Source of the DNA: Galeopsis tetrahit
Taxonomy: Eukaryota; Streptophyta; Magnoliopsida; Lamiales; Lamiaceae
DNA length: 64,000 nucleotides
Assembly: GCA_963675135.1 (NCBI GenBank)
Contig: OY776130.1
Coordinates: 18,530,001 to 18,594,000, forward strand
Direction: 5' to 3'
The first letter of the stretch is position 1; every line of letters begins with the position of its first letter. This document shows, one piece after another, positions 41,307 to 53,458 of the stretch. The translations under genes and the position numbers were made by a program. Under the pieces are notes generated by a model. That model saw nothing but the letters and a program-made list of their open reading frames with translations, did no database searches and was not told the DNA's origin.

Positions 41307-43607
41307 TTATTTCCCTCGGGCATCACAGAACCAAATCTTACCAGTTAACACCTTGGACTGGTCTGATTTGTTGTTTGTGTCAGCTAAGTAGTAGTCAAAT
41401 GGTTTCCCTTTATAGGAGTGTACATACATGATCTTTTGACTAGTTACATTCGGCCTGGGTGCATTAGCTGGACGATGCACACGATTATATGGACCATACT
41501 CTTCTGTTCTCACAATATCATAAGAGATAGGGGGTGCAAAGAGAATAGATTTGTTGGAAGAAGACTTCTTCTTCTTGGCTGGAGCAGCATACAGCTGAGA
41601 CTGTCTCAAACGAGATGGTCTAGGCTGTTTGTTGTTCCTCTGTACAGGCTTGGGGTTAGCTTGTCCTTTACCATTTTTGGTTTTGGGATAGTTAGCCTTA
41701 GCTGGTACAAATGCCTTTTGATTCATATTAGGTTCATTGTGCTTAGAACACTCACCCTTTTCATGTGTCTGAGTAGTGCACTTGTTAGGTGTACTACCCC
41801 CAGCTGGAGAGGATGTTGATGGATTAAGTTCATACCCAAAACCCATCTTATTGCCATTTGATCTATAATATTCAGAGATACTTTCAATAGTAGTAGAAGC
41901 TTTATTGAACTCAGATATCTTTTGATTTAGGCATTCCTTCTCCTTTTCTAAGAGCTTGTGTGCTTGGAAGAGGTCATCAAACTTGGATTGTAATGAACGA
42001 AATTCCTTAGTTTCTAAAGCTTGAGTTTCTAACATCCCCTCATACAACTGAGTTATTGTGGTATTTTCTTCCTTAAGAAGTTCCACTTCTCTGGTCAATC
42101 TTTCACTCATTGTGACCAGCGCAGGGGTGTTATCAAACTTAGTCTTTTTCAACTTAGCAATTTCTTTCCTTAGATCCTTATTCTCCTCTTCCACCTCTAT
42201 AAAAGCTCTAGTGGAAATATCCAGATCACCTTTTACCTTTCTTAAAGATTGATAATAGGTGTCTTCTGATTCGCCTTCAGATGAGTTTATCTCATCTGTT
42301 TGTGAAAAAATAGGTGAATGGAAAGTAGTAGTATAGGAATTTACCTCATTTTCACCTATGGCCATCATAGCTAGATCATCTGAATCATCTGAGAAGATTT
42401 GACAGTCTGGTGATGTAGGGAGTTCATCACTATGATATTCAGATTCTTCAGTCACCATAGCTTTCTTGTCTGAATTTCTTCTTGGCCTTCTTTCCTCTTT
42501 GTCATCCAATTCCAGCTCAGGACATTCATAGACATAGTGTCCAGGTTTGCCACAATTGAAGCATGATCCAGATCTCTGATTTGGGTTGCCTTTCCTTGGA
42601 GGAGTGGCATCTCTTCTTCTGGATCCTCGGCTGTTAGATGACTCCACATCCTTTCTAGGATGTCTTTCTGGTGTTCTTTCTCTGGAACCTCTGGAGGGTG
42701 AACTTGCTCTTCTATCTTTGTAGTTTCTATAGAATTTTCTATATTTGCTGTTGAGAGTGTTCATCCTTTCGAATCTCTTGATCATAAGGGCCATTTGTTC
42801 TTTCAGACTCATGTCTGATCCTTCAAAGTCTTCTGTTTTCAGTGAGGTCTTGCCAGATGAGGTACTTGCAGCTTTTGTATTGGCTGCCTTGAAGGCTACA
42901 GTCTTGGAGGTAGATGGGGCTGCAGTTGGCTCATCACTTCCCGAGTTTTCTTCTTTGTCAAGGTCATATTCATGAGCTTTTAGGTTCTGAAATAGAGTTA
43001 GAGTAGACCACTTCTTGATATCTTGAGTATCTTTGATGATGGTCTTCTTGAGTTTCCATCTCTTGGGTAAAGAGTCCAAGATCTTCAAGTTTTTCTCTCT
43101 ATTTGTATACTTCTTGCCTAGAGATTCAATCTCATTTATGATCTTTGTACATCTATTGTCCAGCTGATCAATAGTTTCTTCTGGCTGCATCTTGAGGTGC
43201 TCAAACTTCTTGACTGCTGTTGACAATTTACTTTCCTTGATTAGCTCAGTTCCTTCACAGAGGAGTGCCAATGCCTCCCACATTTCTCTGGCTGACTCAC
43301 AGTGGATTACTTTTGCAATGTACTCATTTGGGAGAGTTTGCATGATGTAATCTTGAGCAATGTTGTCAAGGTTTGACTGCTTCATCTCTTCTGGTGTGAG
43401 GTCCTTCATGGGCTTGGGAACAAGTTCTCCAACTGGAGTTTCTGGATCACCATTTGCAGTGTTGATTGTCATAATGGTGATTGGACCTTCTGTGATTACA
43501 GACCACATCTTGTAGTGGACTGATGTGAGATTCTTCCTCATCCTGATCTTCCAGTAATCATAATCCTCAACTGAAAACTTAGGCAACTTTCGCATATTAG
43601 CACTCAT
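41307..43607 (-). CDS. gag: gag of element F (open, 766 codons)
   Basis: The ATG at 43607 starts MSANMRKLPKFSVEDYDYWK. The UBN2-like gag domain spans about residues 10-220. A Ser/Lys linker leads to one CCHC knuckle (CFNCGKPGHYVYEC, about residues 347-360), an acidic stretch and a long coiled coil (about 450-580), then a basic Pro/Asn-rich tail. No stop or shift is seen over the whole length, unlike the gags of A, B and C. It ends TAG after CDARGK; in A and C the homologous frame runs about 40 residues further to the VPK motif, so the stop may be slightly early. Confidence 0.85.
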   Translation of the reverse strand: MSANMRKLPKFSVEDYDYWKIRMRKNLTSVHYKMWSVITEGPITIMTINTANGDPETPVGELVPKPMKDLTPEEMKQSNLDNIAQDYIMQTLPNEYIAKVIHCESAREMWEALALLCEGTELIKESKLSTAVKKFEHLKMQPEETIDQLDNRCTKIINEIESLGKKYTNREKNLKILDSLPKRWKLKKTIIKDTQDIKKWSTLTLFQNLKAHEYDLDKEENSGSDEPTAAPSTSKTVAFKAANTKAASTSSGKTSLKTEDFEGSDMSLKEQMALMIKRFERMNTLNSKYRKFYRNYKDRRASSPSRGSRERTPERHPRKDVESSNSRGSRRRDATPPRKGNPNQRSGSCFNCGKPGHYVYECPELELDDKEERRPRRNSDKKAMVTEESEYHSDELPTSPDCQIFSDDSDDLAMMAIGENEVNSYTTTFHSPIFSQTDEINSSEGESEDTYYQSLRKVKGDLDISTRAFIEVEEENKDLRKEIAKLKKTKFDNTPALVTMSERLTREVELLKEENTTITQLYEGMLETQALETKEFRSLQSKFDDLFQAHKLLEKEKECLNQKISEFNKASTTIESISEYYRSNGNKMGFGYELNPSTSSPAGGSTPNKCTTQTHEKGECSKHNEPNMNQKAFVPAKANYPKTKNGKGQANPKPVQRNNKQPRPSRLRQSQLYAAPAKKKKSSSNKSILFAPPISYDIVRTEEYGPYNRVHRPANAPRPNVTSQKIMYVHSYKGKPFDYYLADTNNKSDQSKVLTGKIWFCDARGK

Positions 43608-43719
43608 GCTGTATGAGTTTTCAAAAACAAGTTTTTCAAAAAGAATAGATCTGCTCGAGAGGACTACAGAAAGACTCCCTCAAGTCTTCTGATAATCTAG
43701 AGACAGTAGTCCGTTAGAA

Positions 43720-43736
43720 CCACTGCTCTGATACCA
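43720..43736 (-). other. Primer binding site of F (initiator tRNA-Met)
   Basis: On the minus strand it reads TGGTATCAGAGCAGTGG, 2 bp from the LTR. Confidence 0.88.
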
Positions 43737-43738
43737 CT

Positions 43739-45193
43739 TGTTGGTCCCTGAACGAGTAGTGAATGGGATTAAAGTCTAGAGGGGAGGGGTGAATAGACTT
43801 TAAAACTTTTTCAAGAGAGTTGGGAATCCCTTCTGATTGCTATGTCAACTGGACTACAAGTCTGCTGGTCCAGATGACTATAGTGATCTGAATGAAGAGA
43901 TTATATGCGGAATTATGGTAGGCCTTGTTTAGACTCGTTCTTTTAATTTCTTTTGAAAATGTTAACTTGTTTACTAAATGAAAACCTCAGCTGATGCTGG
44001 TTTGAAAGATTGTGGCCCAAGTTGAATAATGTTGAAAACACAGTATGCACTATATAATAATGTATGAAAGACAGTAATGTAAAGTGCAGAAAGTTAAATG
44101 ACACCAGGTTTATAGTGGTTCGGATATACGTTCCTATGTCCACTCTCACGTCTCAACGTGATGTTTAATCCCTTTAATTTCCCAAAAATTACAAGGGTCT
44201 TGTCCTTTATAGTCCCAAGGATAAGACTTTGAGATCTGAGATGTCCTAACAGCTACGGTCTCCACAAGTGATTGTAAGCACTTGCACTTTGAGGGGTTCA
44301 AAAACTTTAACCTTTCGGTGAGGGTTTGGGGTTTTTGAAGGGTATCCAACTAATGGTTCAAGCTTATAAATTGCTTAACCACTATGCCTAAAACAATGAA
44401 TATACAATATGAACAGGTTTCAGGTTCTTATGGGTTGGATAGAAATCACTTAAGAGCTATAGATATTCTAATGGTTTCTGGCTCTTTGAGAACTCTTAGA
44501 ACAGTATGGCTTTAGCTTTGATTGCTTGCTTGGCTTGTTGAATTCTCTCGTTGTGACTTCTTGTTTGTGATTTCTCATCCTCTTGTATTTATAATGGTGA
44601 CTGCTTGCAACTAGCCGTTGGAGTTGACTAGCCGTTGGGGCAATCTTTCCATGTTGGCTTGATTCTTTGATTCCAGCCTCTTGATTGCTTCAATCCTGGG
44701 ATCATGTCAATCTTCTAAATAAGGTAGGTCTTCGTTTGAATTGTAAGATGACTTTGGAATCAGCCGAGTCCTGGAAGAGCACATAGTCTTCTGATCTGTA
44801 CTACTAGTCTTCTGACTACTCTTCTGGCCTTAGGTCTTCTGTCTTCTGATATCAGTCGAGTAACACTCTTCTGATCTGGCAATTCTTTGTGCTGCTTTAG
44901 GCCATCTTCAATCTGGGACTCCATCAGATAAGTAGGTATACAAGCACCTTAACTAATCTGGTCTTCAAGGATCTTCTAGTCTTCATGTCTTCTACTCTTC
45001 TCATCTTGGGGATAGGCATGTAAGCCAGGACTGTGCTGATCAGCTGATATCAATACAGTTGATCACACAAGACTAGTCTAAGCTGTTTCTATACAAGTCA
45101 GCTGATCCTATTACATTTATAAACTCTAAGTGTTTTGGCCATCAAAACTATTCTAACATCAAGTGGGGCTTAGGGTGAATTTATATCCCAACA
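43739..45193 (-). mobile_element. 5' LTR of element F
   Basis: On the plus strand it runs from TGTTGGTCCCTGAACG to TTATATCCCAACA, 1,455 bp, with matching TGTTGG/CCAACA ends. A reverse-strand TATAAATAC lies near 44588. The C-loop hairpin of A-D is not evident. No gene is seen inside. Confidence 0.85.
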
Positions 45194-46790
45194 ATGGTTG
45201 CAGTGAGAGACGTGCACTTATGTTTTTCAAATTCTGATTAGTATTAAAGAACATTTTATACGTGCCGAATTTTCGGAGGAATTTAATTTCAGTTTCGAAG
45301 TTGTTTTTGGATGGATACTCAGTTATTTTTAATGAAAATATTGTTATTATGAGAAATGACTCTTTAATCTGTTCTGGCAAGTTGGAGAACAATTTTTATA
45401 CTATTACTTGTGCATATCATACTGTGATTGAAGCTCATTCATCATCATCATTAAATAAGAGAAATGAACCTTCTAAGTTGAATCAAACATACCTTTGGCA
45501 TCTAGGATTGGGTCATGTCAACCTAAGAAGGATTCAAAGACTGGTAAGTAGTGGGTTTTTGGAGTCTCTCCAAGTGGAACCATTCTCAGTCTGCGAATCC
45601 TGTTTGGAAGGCAAGATGACCTCGAGGCCTTTTAAGGCCAAGGGGAATAGGGCCAATGATGTGTTGGAATTGATTCACTCTCATTTGTGTGGGCCTATGA
45701 CTGTTCAAGCTAGAAGAGGCTTTGAGTACTTCGTCACTTTCATTGACGATTACTCAAGATATGGATACATCTACCTGATGCGCCACAAGTCTGAATGCTT
45801 TGGCAAGTTCAAAGAATTTAAGGCAGCAGTGGAGAACTGCCATGGTAAGAGTATCAAGTCACTACGTTTTGATCGTGGTGGCGAATACCTTAGCAATGAA
45901 TTTAGGCAATACTTATTAGAGAACGGGATTAGATCCCAGCTCTCCGCACCTGGTACTCCGCAACAGAATGGCATGGCGGAGAGAAGGAATAGGTCTCTTA
46001 GATATGGTGAGAACGATGATGATTTATGCTTCATTACCTACCTCCTTTTGGGGATATGCCTTGGAAACAGTATCGTACCTTCTAAATTATGTACCTTCTA
46101 AAGTGGTTCCAAAAACTCCGATTGAATTGTGGTCTAGGCAAAAGCCTAGTCTAAACCACATTCGAATTTGAGGTTGTCCAGCACATGTGATGAACAAGGA
46201 AGCTGATAAGTTGGCACCTAGAACTGAAGTACGGTTATTTGTAGGATACCCTAAGGGAACAAGAGGTGGTTATTTTTATAGTTCTAATGATCAGAGGGTG
46301 GTGGTAAGTACCAGTGCCCTTTTTTTAGAAGAAGACTATATGAATGAGCATAAGTCCAATACTGAGATCATTTTAAATGAGTTGAGAGGAGACAATAGCA
46401 CACCGAGTGTGCAAGAGGAAATACCACAAGAGACTGCACAATGTGGCGACTCTGATGAACATTTGTATACGTTGCCTCATCGTAGTTGGACGGTTTCTCG
46501 CCAACCCGATCGTTTCATGTTTGTGGGAGAGTCTGTTGACTTGATTCCAAGCGCTGAACATGATGATAACGACCCCTGGACATACAAATAGGCAATCAAA
46601 GACAAAGATGCAGAGTTTTGGCACAAGTCCATGGATTCAGAAATTGAATCTATGGATGCTATGGAAGTGTATGACCTAAGTGAACTTCCCCACGACAAGA
46701 AAGTCGTTGGGTGTAAGTGGGTCTACAGACGTAAGAGAGGATCTGATGGGAAGATTACTCCTTTTAAGGCATGGTTGGTGGCTAAGGGTT
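45194..46790 (+). pseudogene. pol: Element G: Tork-like Ty1-copia pol fragment
   Basis: Frames at 45262-46101, 46187-46591 and 46631-46790 follow copia order. They hold the pre-integrase (LWHLGLGHVNLRRIQRL), the zinc end CESCLEGKM, the integrase core (FIDDYSRYGY; RFDRGGEYLS; QQNGMAERRNR) and the tail RLFVGYPKGTRGGYFY. The first RT motif follows (VVGCKWVYRRKRG; KAWLVAKG). The wording suggests the Tork/TAR group. It is cut after the VAKG codons by element C. Its 5' part is lost or lies beyond element F. Confidence 0.85.
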
Positions 46791-48402
46791 TGTTGGTCCT
46801 TGGTGGAGTATGACACAAGTGTATGGGGGGGGGGGGAATGCACTTGCGTATGCAAATTCTTTTCTTTTCAAACAAACTTGTCTTATCAGGCAGGTTGTCT
46901 CACAACAAGCCTGAGTGTGAACTTTGATAGATACTTGTCCAGCTGATTACTATTAAGTGATCAGTTGGCTAAATATCTAAAAGAGTTTCTAAGTGCGGAA
47001 TGTGGTTGGCCTTTGACTCAAAGAAATACTCCAAGTTGATTTCTGAAAAACACAGTTATCAGGGACTTTGTCCAAAATAGTTTTTCTTAACTTACTGAGT
47101 TTTGCTCTTTGAAATATGATTGAATGTAAGTGCAATAAAGAATGCAGTAAGTAAATGGCACACAAGTTTATAGTGGTTCAGAGACTCAAGCTCCTACATC
47201 CACTTTCCCTGATTGAACAGGATAATTCCTTCACAATGGAATTAGCTTGTTTTATAGTGCCAAGGTGCACTGATCAACAACACTCTCTTAGTGCTTTGAT
47301 CCCTAGGATAATCTGAGTCCTAGTGCTCAATCTCTCTGAGTTAAGACTGTGTTTCACAATAACAGTCCTTAACTCCTCACTTCTACAACAAACACTTCTT
47401 CACTTAATGAGGTAAGGGTTTGAGGTTTGGTTCCAACTAGTAGAGATATCCTTTACAATAAGAACAGTGTAAAGGCTTAGGATATCTCAATGCTAAGCTT
47501 TGGATGTTTACAAAGATTGGCTTAGCTATATGAAGTGATCATGAAACTTGGGATTCTGAAGAACAGCTTGGTTTCCTTTGATTGCTTGATGATAGTTTGA
47601 TAGCTAGTAGTTGGATAGTTGAATCCTTTGATCACTTTTGTATTTATAGGCAAATTTGAACAACTAACCGTTGGAGGGATAACAATTCAAACTTGTCTAT
47701 TTGCAGCACCATTGAAACGGCTATGAAGTTTGGCATCCTTTTATCCACTGTGTAAAAGCTTCTTCAATGGTTGCTTGAATGAATGGGTTGACTTCTGAAA
47801 AATGCGGCTGAGATGACTTGTGTCAGATTCCAAATATGCACATTTCCCAAGGTTGATTTGTGGCAAACTCTACACTCAACCAACAGTCAGATGGGACAAC
47901 TTCCCTGAACATTCCAGCTGCAACTTTAGAATGTTCCAACATTCATTCAATGCTTCTATCTTTAATGCTCTAAGTCTTCAAGGCTTGGTTCAGGCTTGAT
48001 TGGCAATAAATGCTTCAATAAATGTGTCTTCTGTGTGCCTAGCATTCAATGCTCTTTATCATTTGCACTTCAATTGATCTGATCATTTGCATTTATGAGC
48101 ATTGCCTTATCACTCTTGATCTTTTCAGCCATGTTGTCCACTCAGTCAGCCTGTCTTGTAAACTTCAGCAAGTTTGACCTCAAGTACTTAACACTTATCA
48201 AGCTGCCTAACATTTCAGCTTTGGACAACTATCCTGAACTATAAAATCTCACAACATTTCTGAGATTTTGACTTAAGCATTTCTTACTTACTCAAGTATC
48301 ATGAGACAACTAATCTGATCTCACTTGAGTGTATCTCAACTAATCTGAACATCATCAATCAGGGGTTTTGGTATCTAAATCAAAATAATTTTATTCCCAA
48401 CA
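46791..48402 (-). mobile_element. 3' LTR of element C
   Basis: On the plus strand it runs from TGTTGGTCCTTGG to TTTATTCCCAACA, 1,612 bp. It has a G-run hairpin (46815-46824 with 46838-46847) and a minus-strand TATAAATAC near 47640. It is full length and undisturbed. Confidence 0.9.
46815..46847 (-). other. Hairpin with homopolymer loop (C, 3' LTR)
   Basis: The arms acaagtgtat and atgcacttgc (two changes from perfect) flank a run of 12 G on this strand. It is homologous to the other family hairpins. Confidence 0.65.
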
Positions 48403-48417
48403 ATTTCCCCCTTTTTG
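48403..48417 (-). other. Polypurine tract of C
   Basis: On the minus strand it reads CAAAAAGGGGGAAAT, directly before the 3' LTR and identical in core to that of A. Confidence 0.88.
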
Positions 48418-48722
48418 ATGATGCCAAAACCTATTACAAAGGGAACTTGACTTATACTAGACTTTACCTTCAGAATGAGTGACCTGGTCATCTTTCCTGA
48501 AAGAAACTGTTAGCACAATAATAAATCAAGTAAATATGTCATGTCAGGTTAGTTGAGATAATGAGTTATTATCTTTTGATAGAAACATAGTGATCCTTTC
48601 ATATAAGTCAAAGAGCATTACAGATCGGAAAATTAAAAGGACTCACTAAGCTAATACAAGTAAAAAAGAATAACAACAAACATTAAAATCACAGATAGAG
48701 AGGAAAGGAATGAACTTATCCT
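48418..48722. other. 3' untranslated region of C
   Basis: AT-rich sequence between the extra frame and the PPT; no gene is seen. It is shorter than the matching region of A. Confidence 0.6.
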
Positions 48723-51700
48723 TCAGAGAGTTCCATCATCTTGAGGAGCAATGCCATACTGAGCCCAGACCATCTTCTTCAATTCCCAAATATCTTTTTT
48801 GGATCCTTTAGGGCCAGGCTTCATCTTCTCCATCCTCATGATTGAGATGAACTCCTCCAGAATCTTTCCCTCATCAATAAGGTTCCCATTGAACATTGGA
48901 GGCATGTACAGAATAGGACCAGGGGCCTTGAACTCAACTCTAGCCATCTCAGCTGCTGCAAACAGCTTCTAGTATAGGTCCCTATGGTTCTCAAACATGA
49001 ACTGCACAAAGACCTCATCAACACTCTCTTCAAGCCATTCCCCTATGACATGAAAGTCATACACAAAGCTTCTCTTGGCCTACTCCCATGCATCATTCAG
49101 TGAGATTGGCACCCACTTATCATGGTGAGGGTACTGAGTATCCCATCTTTGCAGCATCTGAGGTTTGAATCTTCTGTAAGAAGCTCTCCTTCTTGGAGCT
49201 TTGAAGTTTGCCCTCCTCTCATCTCTTGCCTTGTTGGCCTCAACCAACTGATCCATTCTTTCTTTAGCTCTTTGAAGAGCTAGCTTCTCCTGTGTCTCAG
49301 GATCCTTTCCAAATCCTTCTTCAAACAGCTTAGAAGGATCATCAGCAAGCTTGGGCATTTTGACTTCAGGCTCTTTGTCCTGTTCTTCTTCTTCCTCATC
49401 TTCTTCTTGAATCTCAGGCAACTTAGGTGCTTTCTTCAATGTCTTAGACTGCCTTAGTGGAGTTCATTGAAGGCTTGTTCCTTCCTCTTTCTCTCAGAGG
49501 CCCTAGTCACCTTCCCCCTTACTTCAACAACCTTCTCCTTGGGGTCAAGGCCTGCAGACTCACCACCAGGTCTCTGTTGCTTCCTTGCTTGACTTTCCAT
49601 TGCAGAAATCATAGACTCCTTGACAGCAATCTGAATTTGCTCTTCCTCAATCAAGTTTTCAATATTCATTGGGCCTTTGCCTTTCCCAATGTCTTCTTCT
49701 TCCTCCTCCTCAACCTCAGGGACCTTCTCCTTTCCTTTGGATTCACCAATCCTCAAGGATCCCTTTGCTCTAGCTCTCTCTCTTTCCCCCTTTTTGGCAT
49801 TATCAAAACATTGGGGCTTCAACTCACTCATAGAGACAGAGAGATGTGAGTGAGCTTGAGTGAGGGACTTCAACTCCTGCAGCAGATACACATTCTCATC
49901 ATCAATGTTCTGCATTTTGTCATCAGCCATGCTCAAGAATGTGTGAACAGGTTTCATTTTCTGAGCAACAATGGCATCCAGTGTGGCTTTCAGTGATTGA
50001 TCAAGTTTGGCTTGCAACTGATCAGTGAGGTTGGCCACAACTTGATCAGACACTTTGGCCATTAGTTCAACTGTGAACTTTTCTGCAGCTTCTTTTACCA
50101 TAGCAACTTTCAACTCTTCAGCCTTCCTCCTTTGAGCTGTTGTCCTCTGTCTCAAGGCATCCTTTATTGTCCTTCTCAAAGCTCTCACATTGTGCTTGTA
50201 AAGATCCTTGAGGCCCTGCTGCTCCTTTTTCACAGATTTTGTGAACTTTACCATCTCATCCTTGGCCCTTGTAACTTCTGTTGAAACTATTTGCAGCCCA
50301 GTTTCAACACCACAAATTCTTGCATCCAAGGTTGGCAAGATCACTTCTTCTGAGCCAGTAAGCCTCATCTCCACAGAGGCTAGAGTTTTGCCTTGGCCAT
50401 CAAGAGTATCCACTGTTTCAGCATGTGCCTTCCCAACTTCCCTGACCAGATTGTCCAACTTCTCTGACTGTTGCTCAATGGATGTTGCAGTCTTTGATGC
50501 AATTTGCAAGCTAGCCTCAGTTGCATTAGCCTGCTCAAAATATATCTTGTTCAAGGTGGACACATTTGCTGAAATTGCCTCCAGATCAGTATCAGCATCA
50601 ACTTGAATGTCAGTAAGGGAAGCATCTGCAAAAATCTGTTCAATAGTAACAGCCACTGAATCTGCAAAACTCAAATTGTTAGAAAAATCTCCCTCAACAC
50701 CCTCATTTTTTCTTTCTCCCATAAGGTCTGATACATCAGCACCTTCTCTCTCATTTTCAACTTGATTCTTTTCTTCTTTTTCAAGTAATGGACTCACATA
50801 CACTGGAGAATCAGGCCTCCTTTCACCAAGGGATTCATCAAGTTCAGATTTGACTTGAAGAATAGCCTGACTCTCATATTAGGCTGCACCCAATATTTCT
50901 ACTTCATCTCCCTCTAAATTTGGTGCACTCAAGCTACCTGTAATCACACAATCCTCATCACCTCCCTTTGATTTTTCAATGCTAAACTCCTTTTCAACTC
51001 CTTCCATTCCTAAACCTGACACCTCCATATCCTCAACAGGATCCACAGAGGTCAGTTGTTGGGAGATCACAGTGCTTGGGCATCCCAAGGCCACTGAGTC
51101 ATCCTGAATGACTAAAGGCTGGTCAATGTCCAACTGCTCTGACATTGATGAGGCTTTAGTCAAACTAGCTTCTCCCATGGAAGTCTCAACATTGTCAAGC
51201 TGTGCCTCAGGCTCAGAAGAACCATCCTTGGCCAATGCATCTTGGACTGAGTCACCACCCTTGGTCAACTCCTCTGATTGATCAGAGTCCTTAACAGAAT
51301 GATAGGTCAAGTAATGTACCTGAGCAGAATTGAGGCCAGGAGGGTTGGGATTGGTGTTGTCATCATCATCATCATTATCATCATCAGAAGTGCTATCAGG
51401 ATGCTTGATTCCTTGTGCAATTCTTTCTCTTTCAGCAAGCACCTTCTCATGAACTATTGTGCAAAACAAGGCCTCAGTGGTCAACACACTGGATTTCATC
51501 ACATTTGCAAAGTGTAAAAGCTTGTTTTCTTCAACCTGCCACCAGCTTGCACCCTTATCCTTGATAGCCTGAGCTATCTCCACCATTGTTCTATCCTTGA
51601 TCTCAACAAGTGCCTTGAGATCATAGAACTGTTGCTGTAATCTAGGATAAGCCTTCAATCCTGGATATAATTCATCCACATTAGCTTTGGCAATCTGCCT

Positions 51701-53458
51701 TAGCATCCCCTCATATGTGTACTCTTCATCACTTCCATCTCCATCAGAAGAGTTGGCTTGGGATTCAGGGGGGTTGGATTGAGATTCAGGTAGGTTGGGC
51801 TAGGGCTCAGATAGGTTGGGTTCAGAAGGATTGGGTTCAGATGAGCTTAAGACAATTTGGGACTCAGGTGCTTTAGAGAGCAATGTTCCTGAGGAGGTAA
51901 TTGGAATGGCTGGAATGGGTGGATAAACAATTTGATCACCTTCTTGAAGAACAGTTTCAAGAAGTTTGGTATATGAGAGAAGTCTGGGATCAAGTGGGGA
52001 GAATGGCCTATCTTCAATATTGACTAAATCAGCCACCACATCAATATCTGACCTGTTAGGGGCACCTTCAGGAGAGTAAACTTTCTTAGCCACAATTGGG
52101 GCATCTTCAGGAGTCTTGCACTCCTCTTCTTCATGTCTTGGAGATATTCTTTGAGATTGAATATCAGGAGAGTTGGCTTCAGGGCTGTTGGGCTTTGATT
52201 TTGACTTGGAGTTAGACCTACTTGCTTGTCTAATCTCCTTGAAGAATTCCTTCTTTTTCTTCTCTTCCTCCATCAACTTCTGCTTCTCAGAAGTTTTGAT
52301 AATCCTTCTCCTTCTCTCTGACCTTGTTGGCTTATCAAGGTCCCTGAACTCAGTCACAGTTTCAGGTTGCAGAGGGACAATCTCTCTGAATTCTTCTCCC
52401 TCTTCAGGGGGGTTGACTCCTTCTTCAGCTACCTTCTCAATCTCCTCAGAAGTGGCACCTCCACTTCTAGATTGGCTTTCTGGGGAAGATTCACTCAGAA
52501 TCTTCTTCACCCTCTTCATCTTTGGCTGACTTTTTGGTGGTTGAGCTTTCCTTTTTCTAGGAGAGGATCGTGTGGCTGGTACAACAGCTACTGCTCTCTT
52601 GGAGGCTGCCTCTTGTTTCCTCTTCTCTGTCTTAGAGGACAGCTTCCTAAACATCACCTTTTGGGCAGGAAAAGGCTTTGGCTTTGCTTGGAGGTGAGTG
52701 TAGTGAGAAAATCTTTCCAAGAGCAGACTAGCTCTTGTGCAAAACTGAAGTCTCCCATCAACCACCACCTTGTGGTGTTTCACCTCTTTGAACTTAAACT
52801 TCTCATTCATCATCTTATCCAGAATGAAGTTTTTCCAATCAAACTTGACTCTTTTCTCAGCAGAGTCAATCACAGCAGCCATCACTCTCAATTTAGGCAT
52901 ACTGATTTGTTCAACACTTCCAGAGTGACTCAATAAGCTCTTCACAACACAATCAAATAAGTGCCTATAAATTGGTTTTAAGGTGTTCTTGTTCTGAGCA
53001 CTTACTAGCTTTTTGGGTACTAGCATCCATGGGTTTGAGAACTCCTGCTCCTCCCCTTCTTTGTAAACTTCTGGATTTTGGCCTTCAGATGGTAGCCCAA
53101 AACTGGCATCAAGGTCCTCAGCAGTGAAGATGATGGTGTGTTGACTCTCTTCTTCTTCATCTTCTTCAGCATAAGTCAACTTGGTGCACACATCACCCTT
53201 TTTGCCCTTCCATCTGAGATGGGCAAAGAATTCTGCCATGAAAGGATTCAAGCAAGAATCAGGCTTGGTGCCTAAGAACTTCTCAAGCCCTGCCTCCCTT
53301 AGCCATTGGAGGACTGGTTCAACTTCTTTATCTGGGCTGTCAAAGGCTACCAGCTTCTCAAACCACAAAGAATTTGTGTTACTGAGATAGGCAAAATCAA
53401 TGTCCAAAGATGGATCATTGAACTCTACAAGTTCTTCTATCTTGATTTTGGGAGCCAT
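48723..53458 (-). pseudogene. Extra reading frame (ORF3) of C, about 1,580 codons
   Basis: The ATG at 53458 (MAPKIKIEELVEFND) opens a frame that stays in phase from 53458 to about 49454. It is broken only by TAG at 51798 and TAA at 50879. A shift near 49450 and stops at about 49078 (Glu to TAG) and 48968 (Gln to TAG) interrupt the end. The N-terminal part (about residues 1-270) is globular-looking, with HLFDCVVKSLLSHSG and MPKLRVMAAVIDSAEKR. It resembles a domain seen in plant transposon-associated ORFs, but I cannot name the family. Then come a basic Ser/Lys linker, a Pro/Glu/Ser repeat (NPSEPNLSEP) and an acidic Asp-run region. A long coiled coil (50600-49900) and the conserved end module (KLFEEGFGKD; DKWVPISLNDAWE; LYMPPMFNG; WAQYGIAP) finish it. 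No signal peptide or membrane segment is visible. It sits where SIRE elements have an envelope-like gene. Confidence 0.78.

Larger units (their letters stand above)
40516..45193 (-). mobile_element. Element F: SIRE-like copia retrotransposon, 5' half
   Basis: From right to left: a full 5' LTR, PBS, an open gag, protease and the start of integrase, cut near 40515 just after the PITSTSKQ codons. It is related to A-D in layout but clearly diverged in sequence; its LTR starts TGTTGGGATATAAATTC. The right end abuts element G. Confidence 0.85.

Noticed and set aside
51278..51517. Plus-strand frame with an isoleucine run (possible membrane segment)
   Set aside because: It is the reverse strand of the Asp-run in ORF3 of C, so the hydrophobic run is an artefact of GAT/ATC repeats.
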